The notes below the pieces were generated by a model. It was given only the letters and a program-made list of their open reading frames with translations, ran no database searches and was not told the DNA's origin. Both the position numbers and the translations under genes were made by a program. 64,000 nucleotides of DNA from Azospirillum sp. TSA2s (lineage in GTDB: Bacteria > Pseudomonadota > Alphaproteobacteria > Azospirillales > Azospirillaceae): NCBI RefSeq assembly GCF_004923315.1, contig NZ_CP039645.1, positions 36,001 to 100,000 on the forward strand. Reading direction: 5' to 3'. Below, piece after piece: positions 37,289-45,780 of this stretch. Within the stretch, counting starts at the first letter, position 1; each line of letters begins with the position of its first letter.

Positions 37289-37449
37289 AAGCGGATCGTC
37301 AATTCTCCGCTTCCAGTGCATGAACGTCAACCCACCGGCTGGTGGGAATCCCGCTGATGGGCACCCCCGGTCGTGGGCGCGCCGCATCGCGGGTCGGGTG
37401 AACGTTGCTCAAAAAAACCAAAGCCGCATCAGACACGGGAGGTCCGCAC

Positions 37450-38712
37450 ATGCATGCAAGCGCGAGTGGCAGCCAGCACCGCTGGAAAGTCCTGATCATG
37501 ACGTTCCTGGCCTATCTCTATGATAGCCTGGACTTGCAGATCCTGGCGATCTGCATGCCCGTCATCATTGCGTCCCTGAACATCTCCCTGACCGACGCCG
37601 GCCTTCTCGCCTCGGCCACCATGGTCGGCACGGCGCTGGGCGGCGTGCTGTTCGGCTGGATCGCCGAGAATTTCGGCCGCAAGAACGCGGCGGTGATCTC
37701 GCTGATCGAATTCGGCGTGTTCACCCTGGCGGTCTACTGGTGCACCTCCTGGGAACAGCTGATGGTCCTGCGCTTCCTCCAGGGCATCGGCATGGGCGGG
37801 CTGTGGGGGCCGATCGTCGCCCTGATCGCCGACCATTGGGCGCCCAAATACCGGGCGCGCGCCGCCGGCTTCATGCTCAGCACCTTCGCGCTGGGCGGCA
37901 TCCTGGCCTCGGTCATGGGCCGCTTCCTGCTGACCGAGGTCGGCTGGCGCATGCTCTTCGCCCTGACCGGCACCGCCATCGTGGTCGGCCTGCTGTTCTG
38001 GGTGGTGGTGCCGGCCGATGAGAAGCCCATGGTCCGCCAGGACAAGCCCCGCATCAACCTGGGCCAGCTCTTCCAACCCGGCGTCGCCAGCCTGACCATC
38101 GGCGCCACCATCGCCGCCGCGTGCCAGATGGGTGGCTTCTGGGGAGTCAGCGCGTGGATCCCGACCTATCTGGTGACGGTGCGCGGCCTCAGCATCGAAT
38201 ACATGAGCGTGTTCAGCATCGTCATCTTCACCGGCGCGTTCCTCGGCTATTTCCTGTTCGCCGCCCTGGCCGACCGGATCGGCCGGCGCAAGGCGCTGAT
38301 GCTGGCCTTCCTCGCCGACTCGATCATCGTGCCGCTCTACGTGCTCATCCCCGACGGCATCCTGCTGTTCTGGATCAGCCCGATCATGGGGCTCAGCTTC
38401 GGCGGCGTGTTCGGCCTGTTCGGCTCCTACTTCGCGGAACTGTTTCCAGTGCATATCCGCGCCATGGGCAGCGGCTTCGCCTTCAACATCGGGCGCGGCA
38501 TCGGCGCGGTGGTCACCCCGGTGACCATCGGGGCCATGGCCAAGACCTACGGCCTGGGCTTCGGCATCGGTGCCTGCTCCGTCATCTTCTTCATGGGCGT
38601 GGTCATCCTGTTCTTCATGCCGGAAACGCTGGTCGCCAAGACTGCGCAATCGGCCAATGCCGGCAACGGAGCCCTGGACAACGGAACCCGGACCAGCGCT
38701 GCCGAGGCGTGA
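37450..38712 (+). CDS. MFS transporter, aromatic acid / organic acid : H+ symporter type
   Basis: This 420-residue carrier has twelve predicted helices. It carries the D-x-D motif of the AAHS/SHS group in helix 1 (YDSLDLQILAICMPVI), the loop 2-3 motif GWIAENFGRKNA and the loop 8-9 motif ADRIGRRKA. Such carriers import benzoate-like or short organic acids with protons. The start is the ATG at 37450, with GGGAGG eight bases upstream; a TTG at 37405 is less likely. Divergent from tetR and near the molybdenum-hydroxylase operon, it is probably the uptake carrier for that pathway. Confidence 0.88.
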   Translation: MHASASGSQHRWKVLIMTFLAYLYDSLDLQILAICMPVIIASLNISLTDAGLLASATMVGTALGGVLFGWIAENFGRKNAAVISLIEFGVFTLAVYWCTSWEQLMVLRFLQGIGMGGLWGPIVALIADHWAPKYRARAAGFMLSTFALGGILASVMGRFLLTEVGWRMLFALTGTAIVVGLLFWVVVPADEKPMVRQDKPRINLGQLFQPGVASLTIGATIAAACQMGGFWGVSAWIPTYLVTVRGLSIEYMSVFSIVIFTGAFLGYFLFAALADRIGRRKALMLAFLADSIIVPLYVLIPDGILLFWISPIMGLSFGGVFGLFGSYFAELFPVHIRAMGSGFAFNIGRGIGAVVTPVTIGAMAKTYGLGFGIGACSVIFFMGVVILFFMPETLVAKTAQSANAGNGALDNGTRTSAAEA

Positions 38713-38780
38713 GTCCCACTAGCGTGACACCGGCCTTCGGGCCGGCGTCGACGGAACCCCTTTTGAGGCGGAAACATCAC

Positions 38781-39095
38781 ATGCCCAAGACCTACTGGAT
38801 CGCCCAGGTCCAGGTTCACGACCCCGATCGCTACGCGCTCTACGCCAAGGGCGCGGGAGACGCCTTCGCCAAGCACGGCGGCCGGGCGCTGGCCCGTGGC
38901 GGCCGGCTGCACTGGCTGGAAGGCGTCGAGCGGCCTCGCGGCGTCATCATTGAGTTCGATTCGATGGAGGCTGCGCAGGCTTGCTATCAGTCGCCTGAAT
39001 ACCAGGACGCGCGGCGCCACCGCGAGGGCGCAGCCGACTTCCATCTGGTGCTCGTCGAAGGCCTGGAGCCATCACCCTCCGAACAGGCCGGGTGA
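38781..39095 (+). CDS. DUF1330 family protein
   Basis: This 104-residue small cytoplasmic protein has the DUF1330 ferredoxin-like pattern: KTYWIAQVQVHDPDRYALY, FAKHGGRALARGG and RGVIIEFDSMEAAQACYQSPEYQ, ending in VLVEGL. The family is often encoded next to catabolic genes, but no reaction is established. It follows the MFS gene by 68 bp and may be cotranscribed. Confidence 0.85.
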   Translation: MPKTYWIAQVQVHDPDRYALYAKGAGDAFAKHGGRALARGGRLHWLEGVERPRGVIIEFDSMEAAQACYQSPEYQDARRHREGAADFHLVLVEGLEPSPSEQAG

Positions 39096-39224
39096 CACCC
39101 TGCGTGAACCCGTGTCCAGCGAACCGGTTCCGGCGGACGTCGGGAATTTGTTTGTAGCCGGCGTGGCCGAGCAGGGTGCCGCGGCAGGCTGCCGGTCCCG
39201 CCATCGGCCGTCCACGACACCGAT

Positions 39225-39261
39225 GGCGAATTCCGAAACGGCAATCCGAAGGGCTTCGGCG
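39225..39261. repeat. Left copy of an imperfect 37-bp direct repeat
   Basis: It starts GGCGAATTCCGAAACGGC and ends GAAGGGCTTCGGCG. It matches 41171-41207 in the same orientation at 35 of 37 bases. The two copies bracket the thioredoxin-like and permease genes. Confidence 0.75.
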
Positions 39262-39271
39262 TTGGACTTCC

Positions 39272-39520
39272 TTATTGCCTGCCGGCGGCTTCCTTCAGCC
39301 ACGCCACGATCTCTTCCCGGCGCGGCAGCCGGCCGGACATCTTGACCTGCTCCTCGACAACGAGGCCCGGCGTGGTGATGACCGAGTAGTCGATGAAACG
39401 GGTCGGGTCGGTGAGGTGCTCGATCTCGACAGGGATGCCGGCCTCCTGCGCCGCCTCCCGTGTCAGTTCCTCCAGGCGTTTGCAGCGGGCGCAACCCGGC
39501 CCAAGGACTTTGACGTGCAT
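39272..39520 (-). CDS. Thioredoxin-like redox protein (MTH895/TM0996 type)
   Basis: The product has 82 residues with CxxC at GPGCARCK (C10 and C13), the cis-Pro motif ITTPGLVV and KMSGRLPRREEIVAWL. This is the small glutaredoxin-like family often encoded beside ArsP-type permeases. The start is the ATG at 39520; a longer frame without a ribosome-binding site exists. It follows the permease gene by 52 bp on the same strand. Confidence 0.9.
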   Translation of the reverse strand: MHVKVLGPGCARCKRLEELTREAAQEAGIPVEIEHLTDPTRFIDYSVITTPGLVVEEQVKMSGRLPRREEIVAWLKEAAGRQ

Positions 39521-39572
39521 GGCTCGATCCTCCTTCCCGGAAAATGATTTGCGATAGAAGCGGTTTGCTCGG

Positions 39573-41033
39573 TCAGGCGGCTTTCGCCATCGGACCGCTC
39601 CGGCGATGGATGGCGTAGAGCGCTGCGGCAAGGGCCACCAGGAAAAGGACAAGCCATCCACCGAGCAGCCACAAACTGGTTCCGTCCTTCCACGCTCCGA
39701 AGGTCAGGCCCGCCGCCGTGCTGAACAGCGCGACCAGCCCCACATAGGCCCACGCCTTCGTGCGACCGATGATGGTGGCGGTGATCAGGATGCTCTGCAG
39801 GCTCAGCTCGGGGTCCGCCATCAGGTAGGCGAGCAGCGGCCCCGGGTGCATGCCGAGCGACAAGAACATCTGCGCGACCGGCACCTCGACCAGGGTCGGG
39901 AAATACATGAACACGCCGAAGACGACGCCCACCAGATTGGCGAGCACGCTGTTGGCACCGGCCATCGTTTCCACCCACTCCGGCCGGATGAAGACGCGCA
40001 GTACGCCCACCGCGAAGACGCCGACAATCAGCAGCGGGAAGATCTGCTGGACAAAGCGCCAGCTTTCCCACAGCCATTGCTGCACCTCGAACCGATCGAT
40101 GGAGCGATGCGCGATCCAGGCGATCGCTGCCATTGTCGCCAGGACACCGACCAGCTTGCCGGTCATGTGCAGCGTGACGCCATTGGCGTGCGGCTGCATG
40201 CCCATCGCCGCGACTGCCAGGGTCAGCATGACCAGCGCCAATGCCGCCCAAGTCCAGCGGTTGAAGCCCTCGTCCACCCGTCCCAGGCCGCGCGGCGCCA
40301 CGGCCGCAATGATACCGAGCAGCAGGACAAGGATCGCCCCCTGCGCGCCAATTCCCTCCTCGCCTTTCGCGGGGTCGAAGGGCACCAGCCGGTGCAGCGT
40401 CGCGTCGAACGCGTCCATGCCATGGATCGGCAGTGTGACGCTGGCGTAGCTGTCGAGCAGGAAGCCGACCTTCAGTGTCCCGGCGATGAGCAACGCCACC
40501 AACAGCATCATCAGCAGGAGGGAGGCGGGTTGCAGGCGATCGCTCCCGGCGAAGCTGCTGTCGGCCTCGCCGGCGTGGGCGCGGTCGTCCTCGCTGAAGA
40601 TCAGCGCCATGATCATCCCGATGCCCACGCCGAAGGCCAGAGACAGCACGAGGCGCGCCACCGCGAACTCGGGGCCCAGCGCCGCGCCCGTGTAGGTCAG
40701 CGCCAGGATGTTGGCGGCTGGCGCGAAGAACAGGAAGGTGACGGCCGGTCCCAGCCCGGCCCCCTTCTTGTAGATGCCGGCGAACAACGGGACGATGGTG
40801 CACGAACAGACGGCCAGTAGGCTTCCCGCCGCGGCCGCCGCCGGATAGGCGACGGCTTTTGGCGCGCCGCGCCCCAGATAGCGCGTGATCGCCGATTTGG
40901 GTATCAGTGCGGCCAAACCGCCTGCGATGAAGAATGCCGGGACGAGGCACAACAGCACATGAGCGGCCAGATAAGCTGCCAAGCTGCCAAGTCCACTCTG
41001 AACAATCTGAACAGGAAGGGCGGATGTCTCCAT
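39573..41033 (-). CDS. Two-domain membrane permease (DUF318/ArsP-like)
   Basis: The product has 486 residues and about eleven helices. The duplicated permease motif is visible: AGSLLAVCSCTIVPLFAGIYKKGAGLGPAVTFLFFAPAANIL in the first half, given in part (CSCTIVPLFAGIYKKG), and MYFPTLVEVPVAQMFLSLGM in the second. A charged cytoplasmic loop lies at about 150-165. Relatives include the organoarsenical permease ArsP; the substrate here is unknown. The pairing with the CxxC protein downstream is common for this family. The pair is bracketed by 37-bp direct repeats. Confidence 0.88.
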   Translation of the reverse strand: METSALPVQIVQSGLGSLAAYLAAHVLLCLVPAFFIAGGLAALIPKSAITRYLGRGAPKAVAYPAAAAAGSLLAVCSCTIVPLFAGIYKKGAGLGPAVTFLFFAPAANILALTYTGAALGPEFAVARLVLSLAFGVGIGMIMALIFSEDDRAHAGEADSSFAGSDRLQPASLLLMMLLVALLIAGTLKVGFLLDSYASVTLPIHGMDAFDATLHRLVPFDPAKGEEGIGAQGAILVLLLGIIAAVAPRGLGRVDEGFNRWTWAALALVMLTLAVAAMGMQPHANGVTLHMTGKLVGVLATMAAIAWIAHRSIDRFEVQQWLWESWRFVQQIFPLLIVGVFAVGVLRVFIRPEWVETMAGANSVLANLVGVVFGVFMYFPTLVEVPVAQMFLSLGMHPGPLLAYLMADPELSLQSILITATIIGRTKAWAYVGLVALFSTAAGLTFGAWKDGTSLWLLGGWLVLFLVALAAALYAIHRRSGPMAKAA

Positions 41034-41170
41034 GGTACCTTCCTTCCGTGTAGCAAGGTCCGGAAATCAGTATGCCGTGGTGGAGCGGTAACCGCCCTGA
41101 TGCACGTCAATCACGGGGGCAACCAGGATGGTTATTTCGGATGACGGGTCCGAGTCGTGGCAGGTCCTGC

Positions 41171-41207
41171 CGGCGAATTCCGAAACGGCGATCAGAAGGG
41201 CTTCGGC
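41171..41207. repeat. Right copy of an imperfect 37-bp direct repeat
   Basis: It is the same element as 39225-39261 with two mismatches, located upstream of the permease promoter and just before the reductase remnant. The distance between copies is 1.95 kb. Confidence 0.75.
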
Positions 41208-41265
41208 GAGCAAGGCATCCCGCTCCGGACGATTTCGCTGGAAGCCGTGACTGGTGGCTGGGAGG

Positions 41266-41553
41266 TCACCGCATGGCGAAAAGTTCCTGGTGGAAGCGCA
41301 GGTCCACCGGCATGCCCTGGGTCGCGAAGTCGTGCCGCAGCGTCTGCCCGAAGCCTGCTGGGCCGCAGAACCAAAGGCTGGCGTCACGCCATTCCGGCAC
41401 CGCCGCGCGGATGCGTTCCCCGTCCAGGCGGCCGTCGCGGGCATCGACCAGGACATGCAGGCGTACGCCCGCCGCTGCCGCGTCGGCGGTGAGCTTGGCG
41501 ATCCATCGAAAGCAACGGTGCGTGGCGGGCGGCAACCGCTTTGGGCGTCTCAA
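41266..41553 (-). pseudogene. 3-prime remnant of a ferric-reductase / ferredoxin-NADP reductase-like gene
   Basis: The 95-codon frame encodes only the C-terminal end of a flavin reductase of the ferric-reductase type: AAAGVRLHVLVDARDGRL, then ASLWFCGPAGFGQTLRHDF (the NAD-binding CGP motif), and LRFHQELFAMR at the stop. FAD-binding and membrane domains are missing, and an in-frame TAG lies upstream. It begins with a TTG without a ribosome-binding site. A truncation by rearrangement is likely; the adjacent direct repeat may be involved. Confidence 0.7.
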
Positions 41554-41753
41554 ATGCGATTCGGCACCGCGTGTGTTACGGCGATGGCCCCCGATGTGCT
41601 CGGATGCACCACCAAGCGAACGGATCCCCTATGCGGCCGACCAGCTGCTGCAACAACGTCATTCGCCATGCTACTCTGAGCGGTGTGACGGAGCATTGTC
41701 CTCGTTTCACATCTGTGCCACGGGCGGTTCCACCGACGAAAGATTGGATCTCA

Positions 41754-42386
41754 ATGAGCACGCAGCCATGGGAAGGCCGTGACCGGCTGGTCGCGATCGA
41801 CATCGAGACGACCGGACGGCGCCTGCCGAGCCTCCAGGACATCCGTAAGGCGCCCAAGGGCCTGCGTCAGCCCGGCATCATCATCGAGATCGGGTGTCTT
41901 GAGCTCGTCCGTGAGGGCGAGTCCTGGCGGAAAGCGCGCAGCTGGGAGGCCCGGGTCAACCCCGACGCCCCTCTCCATCCCGACGCCATCAAGGTGCACG
42001 GCATCAAGCCCGCCGACCTGAAGGCGGCGCCCCGCTTTCCTGAGGTGGCCGACGCGCTTCTCGCCTTTCTGGGCGAGGATCCGCTGGTAGCGCATGCCTA
42101 TGAGAACGAGATGGACTTCCTGAACTACGAGTTCGCGCGCTGCGGACGCGCCGCATGGGGTGCCGACACGTTCCCGGCGGACCGGTTCATCTGCACCAAG
42201 GAGATGTCGCACGCGGCTTTCCCCGGCGCTTCCGGCTCGCTCGATGCGCTGTGTGATCGGCTGTGGCTAGACCGGAGTGATCGCTTCGCCCACCATGGCG
42301 CGCTGCTCGACGCGGACCTGACGGCTGACGCCTTTGTCAAAATGGCGTTGGGAGACACCGGCCCGCGTGGCGCCGTGTATGAGTGA
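41754..42386 (+). CDS. DnaQ-like DEDDh 3'-5' exonuclease
   Basis: The product has 210 residues with the three exonuclease motifs: VAIDIETTG (Exo I, D and E), HAYENEMDFLNYEF (Exo II) and HHGALLDADLTADAF (Exo III with His). This is the family of the DNA polymerase III epsilon proofreading subunit. No tau/alpha-binding tail is obvious, so this is probably a stand-alone epsilon-like paralogue. The start MSTQPWEG is the ATG at 41754. The frame is open upstream, but that part is antisense to the reductase remnant. Confidence 0.88.
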   Translation: MSTQPWEGRDRLVAIDIETTGRRLPSLQDIRKAPKGLRQPGIIIEIGCLELVREGESWRKARSWEARVNPDAPLHPDAIKVHGIKPADLKAAPRFPEVADALLAFLGEDPLVAHAYENEMDFLNYEFARCGRAAWGADTFPADRFICTKEMSHAAFPGASGSLDALCDRLWLDRSDRFAHHGALLDADLTADAFVKMALGDTGPRGAVYE

Positions 42387-42398
42387 GGCACAGCGCAG

Positions 42399-42443
42399 GG
42401 CACTCGGGTGCAAGGCATTCGGATGCAGGGCATTCGGATATTG
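42399..42443. repeat. Three tandem 15-bp repeats after the exonuclease gene
   Basis: The units are GGCACTCGGGTGCAA, GGCATTCGGATGCAG and GGCATTCGGATATTG. They start 13 bp after the exonuclease stop. The rest of the 430-bp gap 42387-42816 holds the GntR operator at 42743 and a GC-rich palindrome (CCGCCCGGGCGG near 42577), but no gene I can support. Confidence 0.65.
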
Positions 42444-42742
42444 TGCCGTGCGCCCCCTGAGCAGCGGAAAGGGCTGAAGTCGCAGCTCTGTTACCTGGCT
42501 TGGAAGCGGGACCCCTTCAAAACCGATACTGTCCGTCACTGCGTGGGGTCCCGGCCTGCGCGCTCGAGCTTTGCCCGCCCGGGCGGTCGAGGCCGCCTTC
42601 GGTTGTAAGGTCCTGAACACCTTGACCAACGTCGGAATGCATCAAGCCACCATCCCGGCCTTTTTGCACCGATGTCAGGCGAGCATGGATCGATCAGGCA
42701 GCAGCCGTTAACACTGGCCGCCGGTTAGCGAACAAGGTACGA

Positions 42743-42753
42743 TAGTCCGACTA
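42743..42753. promoter_or_regulatory. Candidate FadR/GntR operator before its own gene
   Basis: TAGTCCGACTA is a perfect palindrome around CCG and fits the FadR-subfamily pattern TNGTNNNACNA. It lies 74 bp before the regulator start at 42817, which suggests autoregulation. The identical 11-mer occurs at 51818-51828. Confidence 0.65.
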
Positions 42754-42816
42754 CCCGACACTGCCCGATCCGCCGACTGGGCCGATGCCGAGGCTTGGTG
42801 CCAAAAGGACGCATCC

Positions 42817-43569
42817 TTGACCGAACACAACCCAATGATCTTCGAGAAAGTCGAGGTTCAGCCGGCTTATCAGCTGGTGGCTTCGAACATCGAAAAATGC
42901 ATCATGCAGGGCGTTTACAAAGTTGGGCAGCAGTTGCCCTCCGAATTGGATCTCGCCAGACAGCTTGGGGTCAACCGCTCCACCGTGCGCGAAGCGATTC
43001 GCGTGCTGGAGCAGAACGGGCTGGTGTTCCGTAAGAGCGCCCGCCGTCTGGTCATCAGTCTGCCGCGGGAGCAGGATCTGGCCTCCCGCGTCAGCCAGGC
43101 CATGATCCTGCACGAGATCACCTTTCTGGAATTGTGGGAAACCATGCTGCCGCTGGAAGTCCGCGCGGCCGAACTGGCGGCCACGCGCGCGACCGAGGAG
43201 GAGATCGAACGGCTCGAGGCCAATCTTCGGGAGACCGCCGACTGTCTGGAGCATGAACAGAAACTCGTCGCCCTCGACATCGAATTTCATCTCCTCGTCG
43301 CCAAGGCGTCCCGCAATCGGGCGCTGCTGTTGGCGCGGGAGCCGATCGGCTTGCTGTTTTACCCCGCCTTCTATCAGGTGATGTCGCGGCTGAACGCCAA
43401 GGACCGCCTGCTCTCGGCCCATCGGGAGGTGGTGGACGGAATCCGCAACCGCGATGCCAAGCACGCGGCGCAGTGGATGGAAAAGCACATCAGGGATTTC
43501 CGGCGGGGCTACGAGCTGGCCGATCTCGACATGAACAAGCCGGTCGACAACAGCCGCTATTTCGAGTGA
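42817..43569 (+). CDS. GntR-family (FadR subfamily) transcriptional regulator
   Basis: The product has 250 residues. The winged HTH is at about 20-80 (QLPSELDLARQLGVNRSTVREAIRVLEQNG, quoted in part: GVNRSTVREAIRVLEQNG). An all-helical FCD effector domain follows with the metal/ligand pattern D-x-x-x-H (LDIEFHLLVAKAS) and later His in SAHREVVDGI. The start is TTG at 42817 with AAGGA upstream; an ATG six codons later (42835) is the alternative. Convergent with the end of the acid-catabolic operon, it probably controls that operon and the divergent thiolase/Liv operon via the TAGTCCGACTA sites. Confidence 0.92.
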   Translation: MTEHNPMIFEKVEVQPAYQLVASNIEKCIMQGVYKVGQQLPSELDLARQLGVNRSTVREAIRVLEQNGLVFRKSARRLVISLPREQDLASRVSQAMILHEITFLELWETMLPLEVRAAELAATRATEEEIERLEANLRETADCLEHEQKLVALDIEFHLLVAKASRNRALLLAREPIGLLFYPAFYQVMSRLNAKDRLLSAHREVVDGIRNRDAKHAAQWMEKHIRDFRRGYELADLDMNKPVDNSRYFE

Positions 43570-43581
43570 CCGGGGGCGCTC

Positions 43582-44280
43582 TCAAACGCGACGGCGGCTG
43601 CGGACCACCTGTTCCATCGACGTTGCGTGAAGACCCTCCTTCACGGGGTCATAGGCGGTCATGTTCACGGTGCGGACCAGCGGTCGCCAGCCGCCGGAAC
43701 CGTCCGGTTCCAGGTCGACGATGTTGAGGCAGGCGTAATCCTGCTCCAGCGCCGCCAACGCGGCCGGGCCGCAGCCGAGGGCGTCGCACAGGATGGCGCG
43801 GTTCACACCGTCATGCGCGACCAGCAGCAAGGACCGCCAGTCCGGCGCGGCGACCAGCCGGTGGAAGGCCGCCGACACCCGCTTGGCGAAGACGGCGAAG
43901 ACGTCTCCGCCAAGAAACCGCCCTTCCTCCTCCCCGCAAGCCGCGTAGGCGTGGGCGAGCCGCTCCTCGATGGCGTCCGCCGGCAGATCCCGCAGCCGAC
44001 CGCCACGGATCTCGCGGAAACCCTCATCCTCCTCCAGCGGCAGCCCACGTCCGGCGATGAGGATCCCGGCAGTCTCCCGCGTGCGGGGCAAGCCGGAGCA
44101 CACCGCCCGGTCGATGGGAACCGCGGCGAGATGGTGGGCGAGCGCCTCCACCTGCTTCAGCCCGGCCGGCGTCAGCGGGACGTCGCGCGGGTTGTGCGGC
44201 TGCCCCGACCGGTCGAAATACGCCACCTCCCCATGCCGCACCAGATGGACCCGTCGCCGGACAGTCCCTTGTCCCATCAT
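43582..44280 (-). CDS. Histidine phosphatase (phosphoglycerate mutase-like) family protein
   Basis: The product has 232 residues. The phosphohistidine motif LVRHGE is at about 13-18. It also has SGLPRTRETA, an acidic residue in GFREIRGG and the second His in LLVAHDGVNRAIL. These enzymes hydrolyse phosphate esters. As the last gene of the operon that begins with a kinase-like phosphotransferase gene, it might remove phosphate from a pathway intermediate; this is only positional inference. It lies 10 bp after the SDR stop. Confidence 0.88.
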   Translation of the reverse strand: MMGQGTVRRRVHLVRHGEVAYFDRSGQPHNPRDVPLTPAGLKQVEALAHHLAAVPIDRAVCSGLPRTRETAGILIAGRGLPLEEDEGFREIRGGRLRDLPADAIEERLAHAYAACGEEEGRFLGGDVFAVFAKRVSAAFHRLVAAPDWRSLLLVAHDGVNRAILCDALGCGPAALAALEQDYACLNIVDLEPDGSGGWRPLVRTVNMTAYDPVKEGLHATSMEQVVRSRRRV

Positions 44281-44290
44281 CGTGGCCGCC

Positions 44291-45052
44291 TTATTTCGGC
44301 TGCATGCGCAACGCGGCGTCGAGCCGGATGACCGACCCGTTCACCATCGGATTTTCGACAATCGACAGGACCATCCGGGCGTACTCCTCCGGCTTGCCGA
44401 AGCGGTGGGGGAAGGGGATGTTGGCGACGATGGCGTCCTGGACCTCCTGCGGCATGGCGGTGACCATCGGCGTTCCGAACAGGCCGGGCGCGATCGCGGC
44501 CACCCGCACCCCGTAACGGGCCAGTTCGCGGGCGGCCGGAAGGGTCAGGGAGGCGACACCCCCTTTCGACGCCGCGTAGGCGGCCTGTCCGATCTGCCCC
44601 TCATAGGCGGCGATCGACGCTGTGTTGACGATCACGCCGCGTTCGCCGTCCTCCAGCGGTTCGAGCGTCGTCATGGCCGCAGCAGCGAGCCGCATCAGGT
44701 TGAAGGTGCCGATCAGGTTGACCGACACGACCCGGGCGAACTCGTCGAGCGGCTGCGGCCCGTCGCGGCCGACGATGCGGCCGGCCGGAGCGATGCCGGC
44801 GCAGTTGACCAGGATGCGCGCCGGTCCGTGCGCCCCGGCCGCCATGGCCACCGCGCGCTCGGCCGAGGCGGCGTCGGTGACGTCGCACGGGATGGCGAGG
44901 CCGCCGGTCTCCTCGGCGATCGACGCCAGACGTTCGGCGGACAGGTCGAGCAGCGCGACCTTGGATCCGGCGGCGGCAAAGGCCCGCGCGGTGGCGGCGC
45001 CCAGGCCCGAGGCGGCACCCGTGACGATGACGGGATGGGTGGACGGATTCAT
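44291..45052 (-). CDS. SDR, 3-hydroxyacyl-CoA dehydrogenase type II-like
   Basis: The 253-residue SDR has TGAASGLG at 11-18, NCAG, catalytic Ser in NTASI and YAASKGG. It carries the RIVGRDGPQPLDEFARVVSVNLIGTFN and PHRFGKPEEYA features of HSD10-like 3-hydroxyacyl-CoA dehydrogenases. These oxidise 3-hydroxyacyl-CoA (including 2-methyl-branched) to the 3-ketoacyl ester with NAD+. The thiolase encoded in the divergent operon would take the product. Same operon as the nitroreductase, 35 bp downstream of it. Confidence 0.9.
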   Translation of the reverse strand: MNPSTHPVIVTGAASGLGAATARAFAAAGSKVALLDLSAERLASIAEETGGLAIPCDVTDAASAERAVAMAAGAHGPARILVNCAGIAPAGRIVGRDGPQPLDEFARVVSVNLIGTFNLMRLAAAAMTTLEPLEDGERGVIVNTASIAAYEGQIGQAAYAASKGGVASLTLPAARELARYGVRVAAIAPGLFGTPMVTAMPQEVQDAIVANIPFPHRFGKPEEYARMVLSIVENPMVNGSVIRLDAALRMQPK

Positions 45053-45087
45053 GGCTGATGTCCTTGAAGAAGAAAAGCAGCAGGGGG

Positions 45088-45780
45088 TCAGAAACCGACG
45101 AAGCGCGCGAAGCCGTCCACCGGCTCGCGGTCGGTGTCGAAGCGGTTCTCGGGAGCGGCGGGGTCGGCGTGGCCGAGCGCCATACCGCTGACCAGGATCT
45201 CCCCGTCCGGAATGCCGAGGTGGCGGCGGACGATGCGGTGATAATTGCAGAAGGCTTGCTGCGGGCAGGTGTCCAGGCCGACCCCGCGGGCGACGATCAT
45301 GACGTTCTGCATGAACATGCCGAGGTCGAGCCAGCTCCCCCGTTCCATGGCACGGTCCAGCGTGAAGAACAGCCCGACCGGGGCGCCGAAGAAGTCGTAG
45401 TTGCGGCCGTGCTGGCGCGCCATGCGATCCCGGTCGCCCTTGGCGATTCCAAGGGCACCGTACAGGCCCCAGCCGACCTTGCGGCGACGCCCCAGGTAAG
45501 GTTCGCGCCATGTCGCCGGGTAATAGGAATATTCCGGGTCGGGCGGAATCCCGGCGTCATGCAGGACCATAAGTTCCGTCGTCAAAGCCGCTCGTGCGGC
45601 CCCGGCAACGGCGTGGACCTTCCAGGGCTGGATGTTGGAACCGCTCGGCGCGCGGGCGGCGGTTTCGAGGATGTGCTCGACCAGGGCGCGTGGAACCGGC
45701 CGGTCCAGAAAGGCGCGGACGCTCCGCCGGCCGCGCACCGCTTCGGTCGCCGACAGGCTGGAAACCTGCACGGCCGTCAT
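45088..45780 (-). CDS. Nitroreductase-family flavoprotein
   Basis: This 230-residue FMN-dependent oxidoreductase has RRSVRAFLDRPVP and APSGSNIQPWKVH (FMN phosphate and ring contacts) and the C-terminal GMALGHADP with nearby Arg. Family members reduce nitro groups, quinones or enones with NAD(P)H. The start overlaps the CoA ligase stop by four bases, so it belongs to the operon. Its role there is unclear; reducing an enone or unsaturated CoA ester is possible. Confidence 0.88.
   Translation of the reverse strand: MTAVQVSSLSATEAVRGRRSVRAFLDRPVPRALVEHILETAARAPSGSNIQPWKVHAVAGAARAALTTELMVLHDAGIPPDPEYSYYPATWREPYLGRRRKVGWGLYGALGIAKGDRDRMARQHGRNYDFFGAPVGLFFTLDRAMERGSWLDLGMFMQNVMIVARGVGLDTCPQQAFCNYHRIVRRHLGIPDGEILVSGMALGHADPAAPENRFDTDREPVDGFARFVGF

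Noticed and set aside
42629..42642. TTGACCAACGTCGG resembling an FNR box
   Set aside because: The right half lacks TCAA, and the site is far from a promoter with other support.
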